DNA of 64,000 bases, taken from positions 2,294,001-2,358,000 of the forward strand of contig LR025083.1 of assembly GCA_900380265.1 (NCBI GenBank), given 5' to 3'. Shown piece after piece: positions 26,640 through 39,606 of this stretch. The stretch's first letter is position 1. Each line of letters starts with the position of its first letter. The DNA is from Serratia symbiotica. GTDB lineage: Bacteria; Pseudomonadota; Gammaproteobacteria; Enterobacterales; Enterobacteriaceae. The notes beneath the pieces are model-generated. The model was not told the origin of the DNA and made no database searches. It saw nothing but the letters and a program-made list of their open reading frames with translations. The position numbers and the translations under genes were made by a program.

Positions 26640-27480
26640 CGAAATCTCGCGTTAGATATCTGCCTCCCCGAAGAGTGATCCGGCGCCTTCAATGAAATTG
26701 AAGAGAATAGTATGAAAGGAAATGGGTACTGGATTGCCAACTGAGTATCAGCGCAGTATCTACCACTAACGCCTGAACAGGTCACATCTGGTCGGAGATA
26801 TCTAAGCAGAACCAGACGCTTTCATCACCTAGCCAATCTGATGTGGTCACCCTCACAATATTAGGTACTTTTATAGATCGCAACAGCCTCATCACTAATA
26901 ATTCTAATTGGTAGTATCCTCTTCTTGATGAAAATGGAAGTCAGCCTCTAGAACTGGCAACATAAAGCGGCCGAGGTCGACTTCCGTCGACCAACGCAGA
27001 CAAGCTACAATTATTCCAACAAAAGACCGAAGCAATACCATAAGATTTCCCTATCAATAGGACAATCCGCTGAACACCTTATCTAATAGCATCGCAGTGC
27101 AATTGACCACCAGGACTGCTGTCCCCGAATAGCGAGTCGTTAATGCTGCCGGTTGGAGCAGCAAGGTTTTTGAGTATACCAATGCAATTCCCTTGATAAC
27201 CAATGATGACATACTCAACTATTCCGACCTACATCAGCATCTCAACTATCTTGCGCACCAGCCGCAGTCGGATAAAATCGGTTAGATTAGCAATCTAATG
27301 AGGTAATGTAGTCCCCAACCAAACAAAGTATTACGATAGTGGTCCCTTCAAGGCCTAAAAGACGCGGTTCCTCTATACCTCTTGATCCGGATCTGCCCTT
27401 GAAATCACGTAAACTATATTCTCGAAAGATGCGACCCTGCGCCGACGGCGGCCTTTAGGTGCTGAAAACCTCTGATTTAC
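26640..27480 (-). pseudogene. Unidentified decayed coding sequence
   Basis: Read on the minus strand from 27480, one frame stays mostly open for about 270 codons with scattered stops, which stands out from the surrounding DNA. Recognisably protein-like pieces include FSAPKGRRRRRVASFENIVY, DFIRLRLVRKIVEMLM, GILKNLAAPTGSINDSLFGD and VPNIVRVTTSDWLGDESVW. I do not recognise the family. There is no start, no ribosome binding site and too many stops for function. The 7-bp hairpin at 26975-26992 lies within it. A profile search of the stop-masked translation would settle its identity. Confidence 0.4.
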
Positions 27481-27787
27481 ATATTATCCTTCTAGACTAC
27501 CAACCTAAGATTGAGATAGATTACTCCTCATAAGACCACTTAGCACCAGTAATTCTTCACCGATCTGCACCTCATCTGAGGTATATCATTGACAACTCCT
27601 GATCTGCCGACCAGTCCAGCGATACTAATACAGCATCCCTGAGTTCAATCAAACTGCGCGGGCCATCTATAGGACCGCTACTTATTAACAGACTGTGGTT
27701 CAATTCTGAAGCAGACCCGATTATTTTTCTATGTGAGGATGAAAGCTCTACTCACCTCACATGAAGAGGGATACGCTAGTAATACTT

Positions 27788-27810
27788 ACTGCCCGTGGAT
27801 AGCGGGCAGT
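27788..27810. repeat. 8-bp GC-rich hairpin
   Basis: ACTGCCCG pairs with CGGGCAGT across a 7-nt loop. No T tract. Confidence 0.5.
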
Positions 27811-27956
27811 GACTTATCTTAGCCAGGCGATGGGCGATAAAACCATTACCAAGATGCACTTCTTCGCTTTGCATGTTCACTTAACTAATAGCATTCAATA
27901 GCAGTCCACATAGCCTGATAAAAATTAAACTGGAAACTTTAGGGAACTGTGACCAC

Positions 27957-27987
27957 ACTAGTGAGTGCATCTTTACCACTCACTAGT
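27957..27987. repeat. 11-bp perfect hairpin
   Basis: ACTAGTGAGTG (27957-27967) pairs with CACTCACTAGT (27977-27987) across a 9-nt loop. No gene adjoins it. Confidence 0.7.
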
Positions 27988-28299
27988 ACCGGATCTAGAG
28001 TTATATATCCTATAGACACCTATAGAGTCAGAAATCAATATAAATATCCTGTATATTCGAGCAGGAAGTCTATTGGTAGAGTCATCCCGATCGGTAAACC
28101 GATATAAGCAAACCAAGATTGATCTGCCAAATCAACGAGGAAAGAACGCTTATTAACTAGAGCAGAGACTTGGGCCGCTAGCGGTTATAAGATAGATTGC
28201 AATACCTGAAATCTCATGATAAGCAACTAAAGATCCGTTGGACTGCGACATAAGCAACAGGTTTTCACACCTACAACCCAACATCAGTGGCGCTAGCCC

Positions 28300-28611
28300 G
28301 TGCTTCCGAGCATTATATTGCCCGAACGCCTGCTAAATTACCAAGCATATAAAAAAGCATGTTATGAGGCCTCACCCATCTTTCCACCAGGGAAAGCGTG
28401 CCTGGAAGATACTCCTACTAGGTTTGTCCGACTAGGAGCTCTACCGGTTAATATAAAAACTAAGCTAGATCGAGATGCAGAATTTGCAGCAATGTTGAAT
28501 AAGTCCGGATCACCCTCAGAGGGTATGGGCACAGAGTGTGGATTTAGAGACATGTTTGAGCACTGTGTATACCTTTCTTTCTGTCTGTCTTACATGTCAG
28601 CTCCACCCTAG
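28300..28611 (+). other. 103-codon open frame of doubtful reality
   Basis: This is the longest frame in the mnmE-rpoC gap that does not lie opposite a real gene. Its predicted product has no recognisable domain, no clear signal peptide and no convincing ribosome binding site. The one point in its favour is that its stop codon sits inside the 5' arm of a terminator-like hairpin (28603-28637). I judge it more likely a chance frame than a gene. Confidence 0.15.
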
Positions 28612-28637
28612 CATCTTTATGCTAGGTGGGCTTTATT
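28603..28637 (+). terminator. Terminator-like hairpin
   Basis: CCTAGCAT pairs with ATGCTAGG across the loop CTTT. CCA/TGG pairing extends it past one bulged C. GCTTTATTACTT follows on the plus strand. It overlaps the stop of the 103-codon frame at 28300-28611. Confidence 0.35.
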
Positions 28638-30760
28638 ACTTCAAGTGAAGGCTGAGACACTACCTCCGCCAGTATTTACAGATATATCAAGCAGGGTATA
28701 GTTATGACATCTCACTATTACCTTCTAATACAGCGATTATAGCCATAATTAGAAATTACCTGTCACTTTTATTCCTCCAGCCTTCAGGATTTGTCAATTC
28801 TGGATATATCTGGACAGTGGTCTCTTATATTAATATATAAGTTCCTATTTATACTTTGGCATAAATAGCCAGCATGGAAGAAATATTCGCTATTATATCT
28901 TGGATAGGCAGATCTGCCGTGGCTATAGTGCTAATTAAAATTTAGGTGCATAAGTCTTAGAATATTCTTCGCTATTCCTCAAGCAGGCTTTTAGCCTAAA
29001 ACGCAGACATAAACCTTCTTGAAAATAGAAGAGTGATCGCACTTTTAATCTTATAGAAACCTTACTAAGGAATCAGATATAATGATCTCTAAATCATTGA
29101 ACGATTAAATCTAATATACTTCTCTTTAAAATAAAATACATGAAATACATATCCTCGTAAGGATACACAAACCTCTCTCTAAAAAGAGAGGTGATTTCTA
29201 GAGACGGAATACCCGGCATAGCTCATACGAAAAAGAAGCTATGTCACTTTTATTAATAGAGTCATCCCTGATAACAGGAAAGCGCAATACGCCATATTGA
29301 GTCTTTGTTAAAGAGATGGTTAAACTAATAGACAACAACTACCTAACGTATCGTTTGACTATAGAGGGAAGAATCTCTTTTAACCATATTCTACACTCTT
29401 GCATGGCGCATAGAAGCAAATTCTTTCTATGATACATTGTCACACTGTCAATAAGTTTTTATAACTTACACCCTATCAAAGATTAGCAGTCACTCATCCC
29501 ACTCCGTCTTGCCTTGCCTTATAATAGCAAGGCGCTTGTTTGTCTCAGCCTATTATATTTTAATACGTCATTTATAGCAAATAAATAAGTTCTCTCATCG
29601 AGTCATTTATTGATAATACTTTCCGCTTCTTGATTACGTGTCGCATCACTCTATTTCACAGCTAGATGAAAGCGGTCCTAAAGAGCAACTGCTGCGCCCT
29701 TCGGCTGGAAAATATAGTGTGATTGGTCTAGTTTGGTTGCTAACTTTAATTTATCTGCAGATATATTACTTTCCAATATATTTAAAACGCTTCCAATGTT
29801 ACAGCTAGACATCTATCTGGATGGAATGATGAATGCGAGTGACGCCGACATTATCACTCACTTATAGGTAATGAAATCTGGGTAGGGACAATTTATAAAC
29901 AATTCTAACAGGCTCAGGCAAACGTTTATACATTTATTTCATAAAACCACATATCAGTTATTTTTTTAGCCTTTTAGCGTGATGACGAACGTACTACATC
30001 ACTGGCAGTGATGACGCGATTACTCTATCTAAACTTTAATCTGGTAAAGTGCAGCTAAATAGGATATTTGTTATCTGCTGGTCGCGTTCTCATCCCGGGC
30101 CCTAGTTGCTGACGCAATCAATAACCTTTAAACACAGGTAACGTGTTATCGCTAGAACACAATTCTTCAAATGTCATATTTCTCTCATCGAGCACTTATC
30201 ACTGTAGGTACAACTACAAAATATGATGATTTACACCGACGGATCTATATCTAGTTCTTATGCAATACTTATATTTTAAAAGAAACCTTACGACAGTCTG
30301 CACTAATCTCCTATAACGCAGATAGAGATGGTAGCGAAAGTTTGTGTGGCATGGTTATTTCGAGCATTACCGTCTCTCTTAATTTTATTGTCTCAGCACC
30401 GGTTGATAAGCCATTTTGATATTGCGAATTAGCCTCGTCTCTTATTTGTAATTAACCAATCTAAGTGATGTATATCCTAAGGCTTGTATTTTGACAATTT
30501 ATGCACCTAATCGCGCCATACATTTATTAAATAACTTACTTTATATTGGATGAAGAGATAAAAGTTAGGTGAATATACAACTTTTGAATAGACTCTTATC
30601 TACTTCGTGACTATATTAACCTTATCTGGGACACTATAAATAGGCTGTTACTACATAGGCATCATCTTGGCAAAATAAAGATATTGCCTATAATTTGATC
30701 TCAATATCTAAATATCAGCGTTTTCTTTTTCTCTAGTATTAATTGAAATATCTTATGCGA

Positions 30761-30782
30761 CCGCCTTATGTTAGTAAGGCGG
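30761..30782 (-). terminator. Hairpin downstream of rpoC
   Basis: CCGCCTTA pairs with TAAGGCGG across a 6-nt loop, about 135 nt past the rpoC stop. It is GC-rich and placed like an operon terminator, but it lacks a T tract on the minus strand. This is the best terminator candidate for the rpoBC operon. Confidence 0.35.
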
Positions 30783-30917
30783 ATACAGACAAATAAGCAT
30801 CCTAGCTTATTTGTTAGAACTACTGAGTCTAGACCGATCTATCACTGCGGGACTTTCAGAATCCTCCGCTAACGGTATTATTCCTGAGTGTAGATAGTGT
30901 ATGCATAAAACATACTC

Positions 30918-33900
30918 TTAATTTCCGCCGCTAGGATTACCGGCATTCAATAGTTCGGCAAGATTAGCTGTCGCTTCTTCAGCACTGACCTGTGACAGAA
31001 GAAGCGTTTCCTCCTGTGCACGACGCTGCACACGATTCTGATGATAAGCGTAACCAGTACCAGCTGGGATCAAACGACCCACTATTACATTCTCTTTCAG
31101 GCCACGCAGTTCATCGTACTTGCCAGCAACGGCCGCTTCGGTTAGCACACGCGTCGTTTCCTGGAAAGATGCAGCAGAAATGAAAGATTCGGTAGCTAGG
31201 GAAGCCTTGGTGATGCCAAGGAAATCACGTGAGAAGGTTGCTGGGATCTTGCCATCAGCTTCGAGATGGCGGTTGGCAATCTTAATACGTGAAACCTCAG
31301 CTTGCTCACCTTCCAAGAAACCGCTCCCACCCGCACTAATAATGTTGCCTTTGCGCAACATCTGACGAACGATAACTTCAATATGCTTATCGTTAATCTT
31401 AACGCCCTGTAGTCGGTACACTTCCTGCACTTCATTAGTTATATAGCGGGTAACCGCATTCACACCGCGCAACCTCAGAATATCGTGCGGAGACTCTGGG
31501 CCGTCGGATACAACGTCACCACGCTCTACCATTTCCCCTTCAAACACGTTGAGCTGACGCCATTTCGGTATCATCTCTTCATAAGCATCACTGCCGTCTA
31601 ACGGAGAAATTACCAGTCGACGTTTCCCTTTTGTCTCTTTACCGAAAGAAATAATCCCACTAATTTCAGCTAAGATTGCAGGCTCTTTCGGACGACGTGC
31701 TTCAAACAAGTCTGCAACGCGAGGCAACCCGCCAGTGATATCCTTAGTACCGCTTAATTCCTGAGGAATACGCGCTAGTGTATCCCCCGCACCGATCTGA
31801 ACACCGTCTTCTAGTTGAACAATCGCTTTTCCTGGCAGGAAGTATTGCGCAGGGATATCACTGCCTGGGATCAATACATCATCACCTTTAGTATTGACGA
31901 TTTTTAGCGCTGGGCGAAAATCTTTACCACTACCGGCACGTTCTGAGCTATCCAGCACCACAAGAGAAGATAAGCCAGTCAATTCATCTGTCTGGCGAGT
32001 GATAGTCTGCCCGTCTATCATATCAGCAAAACAAATAAAACCACTCACTTCACTGATAACTGGCATAGTATGCGGATCCCAATTAGCAACCGTTTCACCG
32101 GCGGTAACTTCTGCAGCATTACCTTTTCCCATCACGGCACCGTAAGGCACTTTATAGCTTTCTTGCGTACGACCAAAATCGTCAATCAACTTCAGCTCAG
32201 TATTACGAGAAATAATCACCAGCTTACCCGATGCATTCATGACGAATTTAGCGTTATTTAACTTGAGATGACCTCTATTTTTAACCTGAATACTAGACTC
32301 TGCTGCTGCACGTGAGGCCGCACCGCCAATATGAAAAGTGCGCATGGTTAACTGGGTGCCTGGCTCACCGATGGATTGTGCTGCAATAACACCAATTGCT
32401 TCACCCTTATTAATAAGATGACCACGTGCTAAGTCACGGCCATAGCAATTCGCACAAACTCCAAAGTCAGTTTCGCAGCTTACTACTGATCGAACTTTCA
32501 CGCTATCGACAGAGTTATCCTCTAACAGGTCACAACTCTGCTCATTCAGAAGAGTATTGCGTTGCAACAAGATATCCGCCGTACCTGGCTTGATAATATC
32601 TTCTGCTGTTACACGACCTAGAACGCGTTCTCGAAGTGGCTCTTTAACGTCACCACCTTCAATAACTGGCATCATTAGAATGCCTTTGTGCGTACCACAG
32701 TCATCTTCAGTGACAACAAGATCCTGTGCAACATCTACCAGGCGACGAGTTAAATAACCAGAGTTAGCTGTTTTCAGCGCGGTATCCGCTAACCCTTTAC
32801 GCGCACCGTGGGTCGAAATGAAGTATTGAAGTACATTTAGACCTTCACGAAAATTAGCAGTTATTGGCGTTTCAATAATCGAGCCATCCGGTTTCGCCAT
32901 CAGGCCGCGCATACCAGCTAACTGGCGGATCTGAGCAGCCGATCCACGTGCACCAGAATCAGCCATCATAAAGATGCTGTTGAAAGAAACTTGCTGTTCC
33001 ACCACCCCATCACAGTTCATCACATCTTCGACCGATAGATTTTCCATCATCGCTTTCGCAACACGCTCATTTGCTGCAGACCAAATATCGATCACTTTGT
33101 TATAGCGCTCACCTGCTGTGACTAAACCAGACTGGAACTGCTCCTGAATCTCGGCAACTTCGGTTTCTGCCTCTCCAATAATTTCAGCTTTCTTAGCAGG
33201 AATAACCATATCATCTATCCCTACTGAAGCACCAGAACGAGCCGCATAGGCAAAGCCTGTATACATAATCTGGTCAGCAAAGATAACAGTCGGCTTCAGT
33301 CCTAAGATGCGGTAACAGGTGTTAAGCATTTTTGAAATTGCTTTTTTCCCAAGGGGCTGATTTACAATCGAGTATGGCAGACCTTTTGGTACGATCATCC
33401 AGAGGATAGCTCGTCCAATAGTCGTCTCCACGATACTGCTCTGCAACCCCGATTTCCCTTCTGCAGTTTTAACATCTTCGACAATACGTACTTTAACCCG
33501 AGCATGCAGTGATGCCAGCCCAGCGCGATAAACACGCTCAGCTTCTTTCGAACCACTCAGCACCATGCCTTCGCCTTTGGCGTTCACGCAGTCACGGGTC
33601 ATGTAGTACAGCCCTAACACCACGTCTTGTGAAGGAACGATTATGGGCTCACCGTTGGCGGGTGATAGGATGTTATTGGTAGACATCATTAGCGCACGCG
33701 CTTCTAACTGTGCTTCTAGTGTCAATGGTACGTGAACAGCCATTTGATCGCCGTCGAAATCGGCATTGTATGCCGCACAAACAAGCGGGTGCAGTTGAAT
33801 CGCCTTGCCTTCAATCATAACAGGCTCGAACGCTTGGATACCAAGACGGTGAAGGGTTGGTGCACGGTTTAATAACACCGGATGTTCTCGGATAACTTCA

Positions 33901-35138
33901 TCTAATATATCCCATACCACAGCTTCTTCACGCTCCACCATTTTCTTGGCGGCTTTAATAGTGGTGGCTAGGCCACGCAGCTCTAATTTACCGTAGATAA
34001 ATGGCTTGAATAATTCTAGTGCCATTTTTTTCGGCAGTCCACACTGATGTAACCGTAGGTAAGGACCGACAGTAATCACGGAACGGCCAGAGTAGTCAAC
34101 ACGTTTACCTAAAAGGTTCTGACGGAAACGGCCCTGTTTACCTTTGATCATATCGGCTAAAGATTTTAAAGGACGTTTGTTAGAACCGGTAATCGCACGA
34201 CCTCGACGGCCGTTATCCAAAAGGGCATCTACCGCTTCTTGCAACATACGCTTTTCATTGCGAACGATAATATCAGGAGCAGCCAAATCAAGAAGACGTT
34301 TGAGACGATTATTACGATTAATTACACGACGATAAAGATCGTTAAGATCTGATGTCGCGAAACGACCACCATCTAGTGGGACTAATGGCCGCAAATCTGG
34401 CGGTAGTACCGGCAAGACAGTCATAATCATCCACTCCGGTTTATTACCGGACTGCACGAACGCTTCCAACAACTTTGTTCGTTTTGTCAGCTTTTTTCGC
34501 TTTGTTTCGGAATTGGTTGCGTTTAACTCCTCACGTAATTGCTCACATTCGACTTCTAGATCCATATTTTTCAACAGAAACTGTATCGCCTCCGCACCCA
34601 TTCTGGCATCAAATTCATCGCCGAATTCTTCAAGCGCATCTAGATATTGCTCTTCAGTCAAGATCTGGCGACGATCAAGGTTGGTCATACCTCCTTCAAC
34701 CACAACGTACGATTCAAAGTACAGCACGCGTTCGATATCACGCAATGGCATATCGAGCAGTAAACCGATGCGCGAAGGCAGCGATTTTAGAAACCATATG
34801 TGCGCAGTCGGCGAAGCCAGCTCAATGTGCCCCATTCGATCACGGCGCACTTTAGTTTGGGTTACTTCAACGCCGCATTTCTCACAGATCACACCGCGAT
34901 GTTTTAAGCGCTTGTACTTACCACACAGACACTCATAGTCTTTGACAGGCCCAAAAATACGGGCGCAGAAAAGTCCGTCACGCTCAGGTTTAAACGTACG
35001 GTAGTTAATGGTTTCTGGCTTCTTGACTTCACCGAACGACCATGAACGGATCGTGTCTGGCGAAGCAAGAGCAATCTTAATTGCATCAAATTCTTCGGTC
35101 TTGGTTTGCGCTTTTAAAAACTTTAATAAGTCTTTCAC
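30918..35138 (-). CDS. rpoC: RNA polymerase beta-prime subunit
   Basis: RpoC carries the catalytic magnesium site and DNA clamp of RNA polymerase. I chose the GTG at 35138, giving 1406 aa (E. coli 1407) and the family start [20 protein letters not shown]; the frame open upstream of it is leader. The N-terminal zinc site is intact ([20 protein letters not shown]), as are the catalytic NADFDGDQ near residue 458, the second zinc cluster ([16 protein letters not shown]) and the trigger-loop [12 protein letters not shown]. The weakest conservation is around residues 550-580 and at the extreme C-terminus. It lies 118 nt after rpoB in the rplKAJL-rpoBC order. Confidence 0.98.
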   Translation of the reverse strand: MKDLLKFLKAQTKTEEFDAIKIALASPDTIRSWSFGEVKKPETINYRTFKPERDGLFCARIFGPVKDYECLCGKYKRLKHRGVICEKCGVEVTQTKVRRDRMGHIELASPTAHIWFLKSLPSRIGLLLDMPLRDIERVLYFESYVVVEGGMTNLDRRQILTEEQYLDALEEFGDEFDARMGAEAIQFLLKNMDLEVECEQLREELNATNSETKRKKLTKRTKLLEAFVQSGNKPEWMIMTVLPVLPPDLRPLVPLDGGRFATSDLNDLYRRVINRNNRLKRLLDLAAPDIIVRNEKRMLQEAVDALLDNGRRGRAITGSNKRPLKSLADMIKGKQGRFRQNLLGKRVDYSGRSVITVGPYLRLHQCGLPKKMALELFKPFIYGKLELRGLATTIKAAKKMVEREEAVVWDILDEVIREHPVLLNRAPTLHRLGIQAFEPVMIEGKAIQLHPLVCAAYNADFDGDQMAVHVPLTLEAQLEARALMMSTNNILSPANGEPIIVPSQDVVLGLYYMTRDCVNAKGEGMVLSGSKEAERVYRAGLASLHARVKVRIVEDVKTAEGKSGLQSSIVETTIGRAILWMIVPKGLPYSIVNQPLGKKAISKMLNTCYRILGLKPTVIFADQIMYTGFAYAARSGASVGIDDMVIPAKKAEIIGEAETEVAEIQEQFQSGLVTAGERYNKVIDIWSAANERVAKAMMENLSVEDVMNCDGVVEQQVSFNSIFMMADSGARGSAAQIRQLAGMRGLMAKPDGSIIETPITANFREGLNVLQYFISTHGARKGLADTALKTANSGYLTRRLVDVAQDLVVTEDDCGTHKGILMMPVIEGGDVKEPLRERVLGRVTAEDIIKPGTADILLQRNTLLNEQSCDLLEDNSVDSVKVRSVVSCETDFGVCANCYGRDLARGHLINKGEAIGVIAAQSIGEPGTQLTMRTFHIGGAASRAAAESSIQVKNRGHLKLNNAKFVMNASGKLVIISRNTELKLIDDFGRTQESYKVPYGAVMGKGNAAEVTAGETVANWDPHTMPVISEVSGFICFADMIDGQTITRQTDELTGLSSLVVLDSSERAGSGKDFRPALKIVNTKGDDVLIPGSDIPAQYFLPGKAIVQLEDGVQIGAGDTLARIPQELSGTKDITGGLPRVADLFEARRPKEPAILAEISGIISFGKETKGKRRLVISPLDGSDAYEEMIPKWRQLNVFEGEMVERGDVVSDGPESPHDILRLRGVNAVTRYITNEVQEVYRLQGVKINDKHIEVIVRQMLRKGNIISAGGSGFLEGEQAEVSRIKIANRHLEADGKIPATFSRDFLGITKASLATESFISAASFQETTRVLTEAAVAGKYDELRGLKENVIVGRLIPAGTGYAYHQNRVQRRAQEETLLLSQVSAEEATANLAELLNAGNPSGGN

Positions 35139-35256
35139 GAATTCGCACCTGTCGGAGTTAAACCTCTTGGGCATTGACAACCGTCGTAGATAACCTCTTG
35201 CCTGAAAACTATTCTCATCCCCGCGCAGACTAGGATGCTAAGCGGGGAAAATGAGA

Positions 35257-38200
35257 TTACTCGTCTTCAAGTTCGATATTGATACCAAGCGAGCGGATTT
35301 CCTTTAAGAGCACATTAAAGGACTCTGGCATACCTGGCTCCATACGGTGATCGCCATCCACAATATTTTTATACATCTTGGTGCGGCCGTTAACGTCATC
35401 CGATTTAACGGTTAGCATTTCTTGTAAGGTGTAAGCTGCGCCGTAGGCTTCCAGTGCCCAGACTTCCATCTCACCGAAGCGTTGGCCACCAAACTGTGCC
35501 TTTCCACCCAATGGCTGCTGCGTCACCAAGCTATAAGAACCGGTTGAACGGGCGTGCATTTTATCATCAACCAAATGATTCAGTTTCAGCATATACATGT
35601 AACCGACAGTAACATGACGTTCGAATTGCTCCCCAGTACGGCCATCGTATAACATAATCTGACCAGAGGTTGGGATGCCGCCCATTGCAAGTAATTGTTT
35701 AATTTCTATTTCTTTCGCGCCATCGAAGACTGGAGTTGCGATCGGCATTCCATTTTTTAGATTCTCCGCCAGGCGCAATACTTCATCGTCAGTAAAAGTG
35801 TCTAGATCCACTTTTTTACAAACATCATAGCCCAGATCGTATGCCTTTTGGATAAACTGACGTAACTTGGCCGCTCCTTGTTGTTGCTTAAGCATTTGAT
35901 TGATTTTGTCACCAATCCCTTTTGTAGCCATACCGAGGTGAGTTTCTAGGATTTGACCAATATTCATACGTGATGGCACCCCTAATGGGTTTAGTACAAT
36001 ATCTACTGGCGTGCCATTTTCATCGTAAGGCATATCTTCAATCGGACTAATTTTAGAGATAACGCCCTTGTTACCGTGTCGACCTGCCATTTTGTCACCT
36101 GGTTGTATTTGACGTTTCACTGCCAAATAAACCTTAACAATTTTTAACACGCCGGGGGCTAAATCATCGCCCTGAGTTATCTTGCGACGCTTAGCTTCTA
36201 ACTTCTTCTCAAAATCGGATTTTAGTTCTTCATATTGCTCTGCTAACTGTTCTAATTGATTTTGCTTATCTTCCTCAGATAATCTTAGCTCCAACCAGAG
36301 ATTACGCCCCAGATTACTCAATTGATCAGGTTCAATACCGCTAGCAACCAACATAGCGTGGACGCGTGAAAACAGACCTGCTTCCAAGATCTGTAATTCT
36401 TCAGTCAGATCTTTTTTTACCTGTTTGAGCTGCATCGCTTCAATTTCCAACGCCCGTTTGTCTTTACCCACGCCTTCGCGGGTGAATACTTGCACATCAA
36501 TAATTGTACCATAGACACCGTTAGGGACGCGAAGTGAAGAATCTTTAACGTCAGAGGCTTTCTCTCCAAAGATCGCACGAAGTAGCTTCTCTTCCGGGGT
36601 TAATTGAGTTTCACCTTTGGGGGTTACTTTACCTACTAAAATATCGCCGCCGGTCACTTCAGCACCGATATAAACAATCCCAGACTCATCAAGTTTAGCC
36701 AGTGCAGCTTCACTCACGTTCGGGATATCAGCAGTGATTTCTTCAGAGCCCAGCTTAGTATCACGAGAGACGCATGCCAGTTCCTGAATATGGATGGTGG
36801 TAAAGCGATCTTCCTGCACCACGCGTTCGGAGACCAAAATGGAATCTTCAAAGTTATAGCCATGCCATGGCATGAAAGCAACACGCATATTTTGACCAAG
36901 CGCTAGTTCACCCAGATCTGTAGATGGCCCATCCGCAAGTACGTCTCCGCGCTCAATTGGCTCACCTAGATTTACACAAGGTATTTGGTTGATACAGGTG
37001 TTTTGATTGGACCTCGTATACTTCGTTAGGTTATAAATATCGATCCCTGCTTCACCTGAACACATCTCATCTTCATTAACTTTGATAACTATACGAGAAG
37101 CATCCACATACTGGATGATGCCACCACGTTTAGCTACGGCGGTAACACCTGAATCAACTGCTACAGCACGTTCCATGCCGGTTCCAACCAACGGCTTGTC
37201 GGCACGAAGAGTTGGGACTGCCTGACGTTGCATGTTCGCGCCCATCAATGCACGGTTGGCATCATCGTGTTCCAGGAACGGTATTAATGAAGCACCAACA
37301 GAGACAACCTGCTGGGTAGATACATCCATGTATTCAATCTGGTCACGGGTAAACAAGCTTGATTCGCCTTTGCTTCGACAAGTGACTAAATCTTCTACGA
37401 AACGACCATCTCGATCTAAGTTTGAGTTCGCCTGAGCAATAACAAATGTGCCTTCTTCAATAGCAGATAGATAATTAATCTCATCGGTCACCATACCATT
37501 TCGGACACGGCGGTACGGTGTCTCTAGGAACCCATACTCATTTGTCTGTGCGTAAACAGACAGAGAGTTGATTAGGCCGATATTTGGCCCTTCTGGGGTT
37601 TCGATTGGGCATACCCGACCATAGTGAGTCGGGTGTACATCTCGAACTTCAAACCCTGCGCGTTCGCGCGTCAAGCCGCCTGGTCCCAGTGCAGAAATAC
37701 GACGCTTATGCGTGATTTCTGATAATGGATTGTTCTGATCCATAAATTGAGATAGTTGGCTGGAACCGAAAAACTCTTTCACCGCCGCCGAAATTGGCTT
37801 GGCGTTGATCATATCTTGTGGCATCAAAGTATCCAGATCACCCAAAGACAGACGTTCTCTGACCGCACGCTCAACACGAACAAGACCAACACGGAACTGA
37901 TTCTCAGCCATTTCGCCAACGGAACGGATGCGACGGTTACCCAAGTGATCTATATCGTCTACTTCCCCTTTACCATTACGGATATCAATGAGCTTCTTCA
38001 TCACTTCAATGATATCGGTTTTGCTTAAGATGCCAGACCCCTCAATCTCATTACGCATCAGAGAACGATTAAATTTCATACGCCCAACCGGAGATAGATC
38101 GTATCGTTCTTCAGAGAAGAAGAGGTTCTCGAACAGGGTTTCAGCAGCCTCTCGAGTTGGAGGTTCACCAGGCCTCATCATTCTGTAAATTTCTACTAGC

Positions 38201-39285
38201 GCGCTCAATCGATCGCTGCTTGGATCGATACGTAGTGTCTCAGAAATATAGGCGCCGTGATCCAGATCGTTAGTGAAAAGAGTTTCGATATATTTATGTC
38301 CTGTCTGGCGGAGCTTAGCCAGAAGATCAAGTGACAACTCCATGTTAGCAGTACAGATTAGTTCACCAGTATTGTGATCAATATAGTCCTTGGCGGCCAC
38401 TTTCCCTACGATATACTCAGCCGGTACTTCAATACTGTAAATTTTATCTTTTTCGAGCTGACGAATATGACGCGCGGTAATTCTCCTGCCTTTCTCTAAG
38501 TAAGTTTTTCCATTAACTTCGATATCGAAGGAAGCGGTTTCACCACGCAAGCGCTCTGGGACTAGTGCCATTTGCAGCTTTTTGTCCTGGATCTCGAAAG
38601 TAATTTTCTCAAAGAACAAATCAAGAATTTGTTCAGTGATGTAGTTTAATGCCCGTAGGATTATGGTCGCGGGTAGCTTGCGGCGACGATCAATACGCAC
38701 AAACAGGTTGTCTTTCGGATCAAATTCAAAATCTAACCATGATCCACGGTAAGGAATAACGCGTGCATTATACAGAACTTTACCTGATGAGTGAGTTTTC
38801 CCCTTATCGCTGTCAAAGAATACACCTGGGCTACGGTGAAGTTGAGAGACTATAACCCGCTCAGTACCATTGATGATAAAGGTGCCGTTTTCGGTCATGA
38901 GCGGTATTTCACCCATATAGACTTCTTGTTCCTTAATGTCTTTAACCGTACCTTCCGGAGCTTCACGCTCATAGATAACCAGCCGCAATTTCACGCGCAG
39001 CGGTGCAGAGAACGTTACACCACGGATTTGGCACTCTTTAACATCAAACACCGGCTCGCCAAGGCGATAGCTCACATATTGCAGTTCTGAATGACCACTA
39101 TAGCTTTGTATAGGGAACACAGAATGGAAGGCGGCTTCTAGCCCGTACTGCCCGGCTGGATCTTGCTCAATAAACTTCTGGAACGAGTCAAGCTGGATAG
39201 AAAGGAGATAAGGTATGTCCAGAACTTTTGGACGTTTACCAAAATCTTTTCGAATACGTTTTTTCTCGGTATAGGAGTAAACCAT
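35257..39285 (-). CDS. rpoB: RNA polymerase beta subunit
   Basis: RpoB forms, with RpoC, the active centre of RNA polymerase. The ATG at 39285 gives 1342 aa, identical in length to E. coli, starting [19 protein letters not shown] behind a strong AAGGAA. The upstream open codons belong to the leader. The rifampicin-binding cluster reads [16 protein letters not shown] as in sensitive enterics, so nothing in it suggests resistance. The [12 protein letters not shown] motif with catalytic lysines and the C-terminal [20 protein letters not shown] are intact. The stretch near residues 990-1030, a variable insertion in proteobacteria, is the most divergent. It is preceded by the rplL-rpoB attenuator region. 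Confidence 0.98.
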   Translation of the reverse strand: MVYSYTEKKRIRKDFGKRPKVLDIPYLLSIQLDSFQKFIEQDPAGQYGLEAAFHSVFPIQSYSGHSELQYVSYRLGEPVFDVKECQIRGVTFSAPLRVKLRLVIYEREAPEGTVKDIKEQEVYMGEIPLMTENGTFIINGTERVIVSQLHRSPGVFFDSDKGKTHSSGKVLYNARVIPYRGSWLDFEFDPKDNLFVRIDRRRKLPATIILRALNYITEQILDLFFEKITFEIQDKKLQMALVPERLRGETASFDIEVNGKTYLEKGRRITARHIRQLEKDKIYSIEVPAEYIVGKVAAKDYIDHNTGELICTANMELSLDLLAKLRQTGHKYIETLFTNDLDHGAYISETLRIDPSSDRLSALVEIYRMMRPGEPPTREAAETLFENLFFSEERYDLSPVGRMKFNRSLMRNEIEGSGILSKTDIIEVMKKLIDIRNGKGEVDDIDHLGNRRIRSVGEMAENQFRVGLVRVERAVRERLSLGDLDTLMPQDMINAKPISAAVKEFFGSSQLSQFMDQNNPLSEITHKRRISALGPGGLTRERAGFEVRDVHPTHYGRVCPIETPEGPNIGLINSLSVYAQTNEYGFLETPYRRVRNGMVTDEINYLSAIEEGTFVIAQANSNLDRDGRFVEDLVTCRSKGESSLFTRDQIEYMDVSTQQVVSVGASLIPFLEHDDANRALMGANMQRQAVPTLRADKPLVGTGMERAVAVDSGVTAVAKRGGIIQYVDASRIVIKVNEDEMCSGEAGIDIYNLTKYTRSNQNTCINQIPCVNLGEPIERGDVLADGPSTDLGELALGQNMRVAFMPWHGYNFEDSILVSERVVQEDRFTTIHIQELACVSRDTKLGSEEITADIPNVSEAALAKLDESGIVYIGAEVTGGDILVGKVTPKGETQLTPEEKLLRAIFGEKASDVKDSSLRVPNGVYGTIIDVQVFTREGVGKDKRALEIEAMQLKQVKKDLTEELQILEAGLFSRVHAMLVASGIEPDQLSNLGRNLWLELRLSEEDKQNQLEQLAEQYEELKSDFEKKLEAKRRKITQGDDLAPGVLKIVKVYLAVKRQIQPGDKMAGRHGNKGVISKISPIEDMPYDENGTPVDIVLNPLGVPSRMNIGQILETHLGMATKGIGDKINQMLKQQQGAAKLRQFIQKAYDLGYDVCKKVDLDTFTDDEVLRLAENLKNGMPIATPVFDGAKEIEIKQLLAMGGIPTSGQIMLYDGRTGEQFERHVTVGYMYMLKLNHLVDDKMHARSTGSYSLVTQQPLGGKAQFGGQRFGEMEVWALEAYGAAYTLQEMLTVKSDDVNGRTKMYKNIVDGDHRMEPGMPESFNVLLKEIRSLGINIELEDE

Positions 39286-39606
39286 AGGGTTCCTTAGCTC
39301 GCTGGAAAGTCGAACCACTTTGTCCGCCTGATTAGGGAACGGCTTATGCAACACTATTTATCGGCCGGAACGCAGACACACTTTCCGCAATACCTTTTTT
39401 CTATCACCCTTAAATCATTTCATTGCGCTTGCTTCAGTTTCAATTAAAGAAAGGCAGTATATTAAGTCGTCTATAGAAAAAGATATTGAGTTGATTCTGT
39501 AGCCAAATAGTGTGACTGTCTACCGACGTCGAACATGGAAAGAGCTGGTAACTAAAAGTTACCAGCCATGAGTCTGATAACCAGACTATACTCTAAAAAG
39601 AGTAAC
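39286..39606 (-). promoter_or_regulatory. rplL-rpoB intergenic regulatory region
   Basis: This 321-nt spacer resembles the E. coli rplL-rpoB spacer at DNA level. It carries a strong hairpin soon after rplL, the motif GACGACTTAATATACTGC, and the GCAATGAAATG and ATTGCGGAAAGT segments further on. In E. coli this region holds a partial terminator that lowers rpoBC transcription relative to the ribosomal protein genes, plus an RNase III processing site. Conservation in a genome that has lost most spacer sequence argues that the attenuation is still used. The comparison is from memory of the E. coli sequence. Confidence 0.65.
39544..39566 (-). terminator. rplL-rpoB attenuator hairpin
   Basis: GCTGGTAACT pairs over 10 bp with AGTTACCAGC across a 3-nt loop. 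On the minus strand it is followed by CTCTTTCC, a weaker T tract than in E. coli, consistent with partial termination. Confidence 0.65.

Larger units (their letters stand above)
25430..30917. other. mnmE-rpoC gap, decayed DNA
   Basis: These 5.5 kb lie between convergent mnmE and rpoC and hold no intact gene I can support. They contain a perfect 32-nt palindrome at 25783-25814, an unidentified coding relic on the minus strand (26640-27480), a 103-codon frame ending in a hairpin (28300-28637) and several perfect stems: 25641-25672, 26425-26448, 27731-27762, 27788-27810, 27957-27987, 29171-29192 and 30761-30782. No RNA gene was recognised. Neither the thi genes nor rsd or nudC, which follow rpoC in E. 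coli, is recognisable. Confidence 0.65.

Noticed and set aside
34475..34938. Frames of 126 and 141 codons opposite rpoC
   Set aside because: These are shadows of the highly conserved rpoC reading frame on the other strand.
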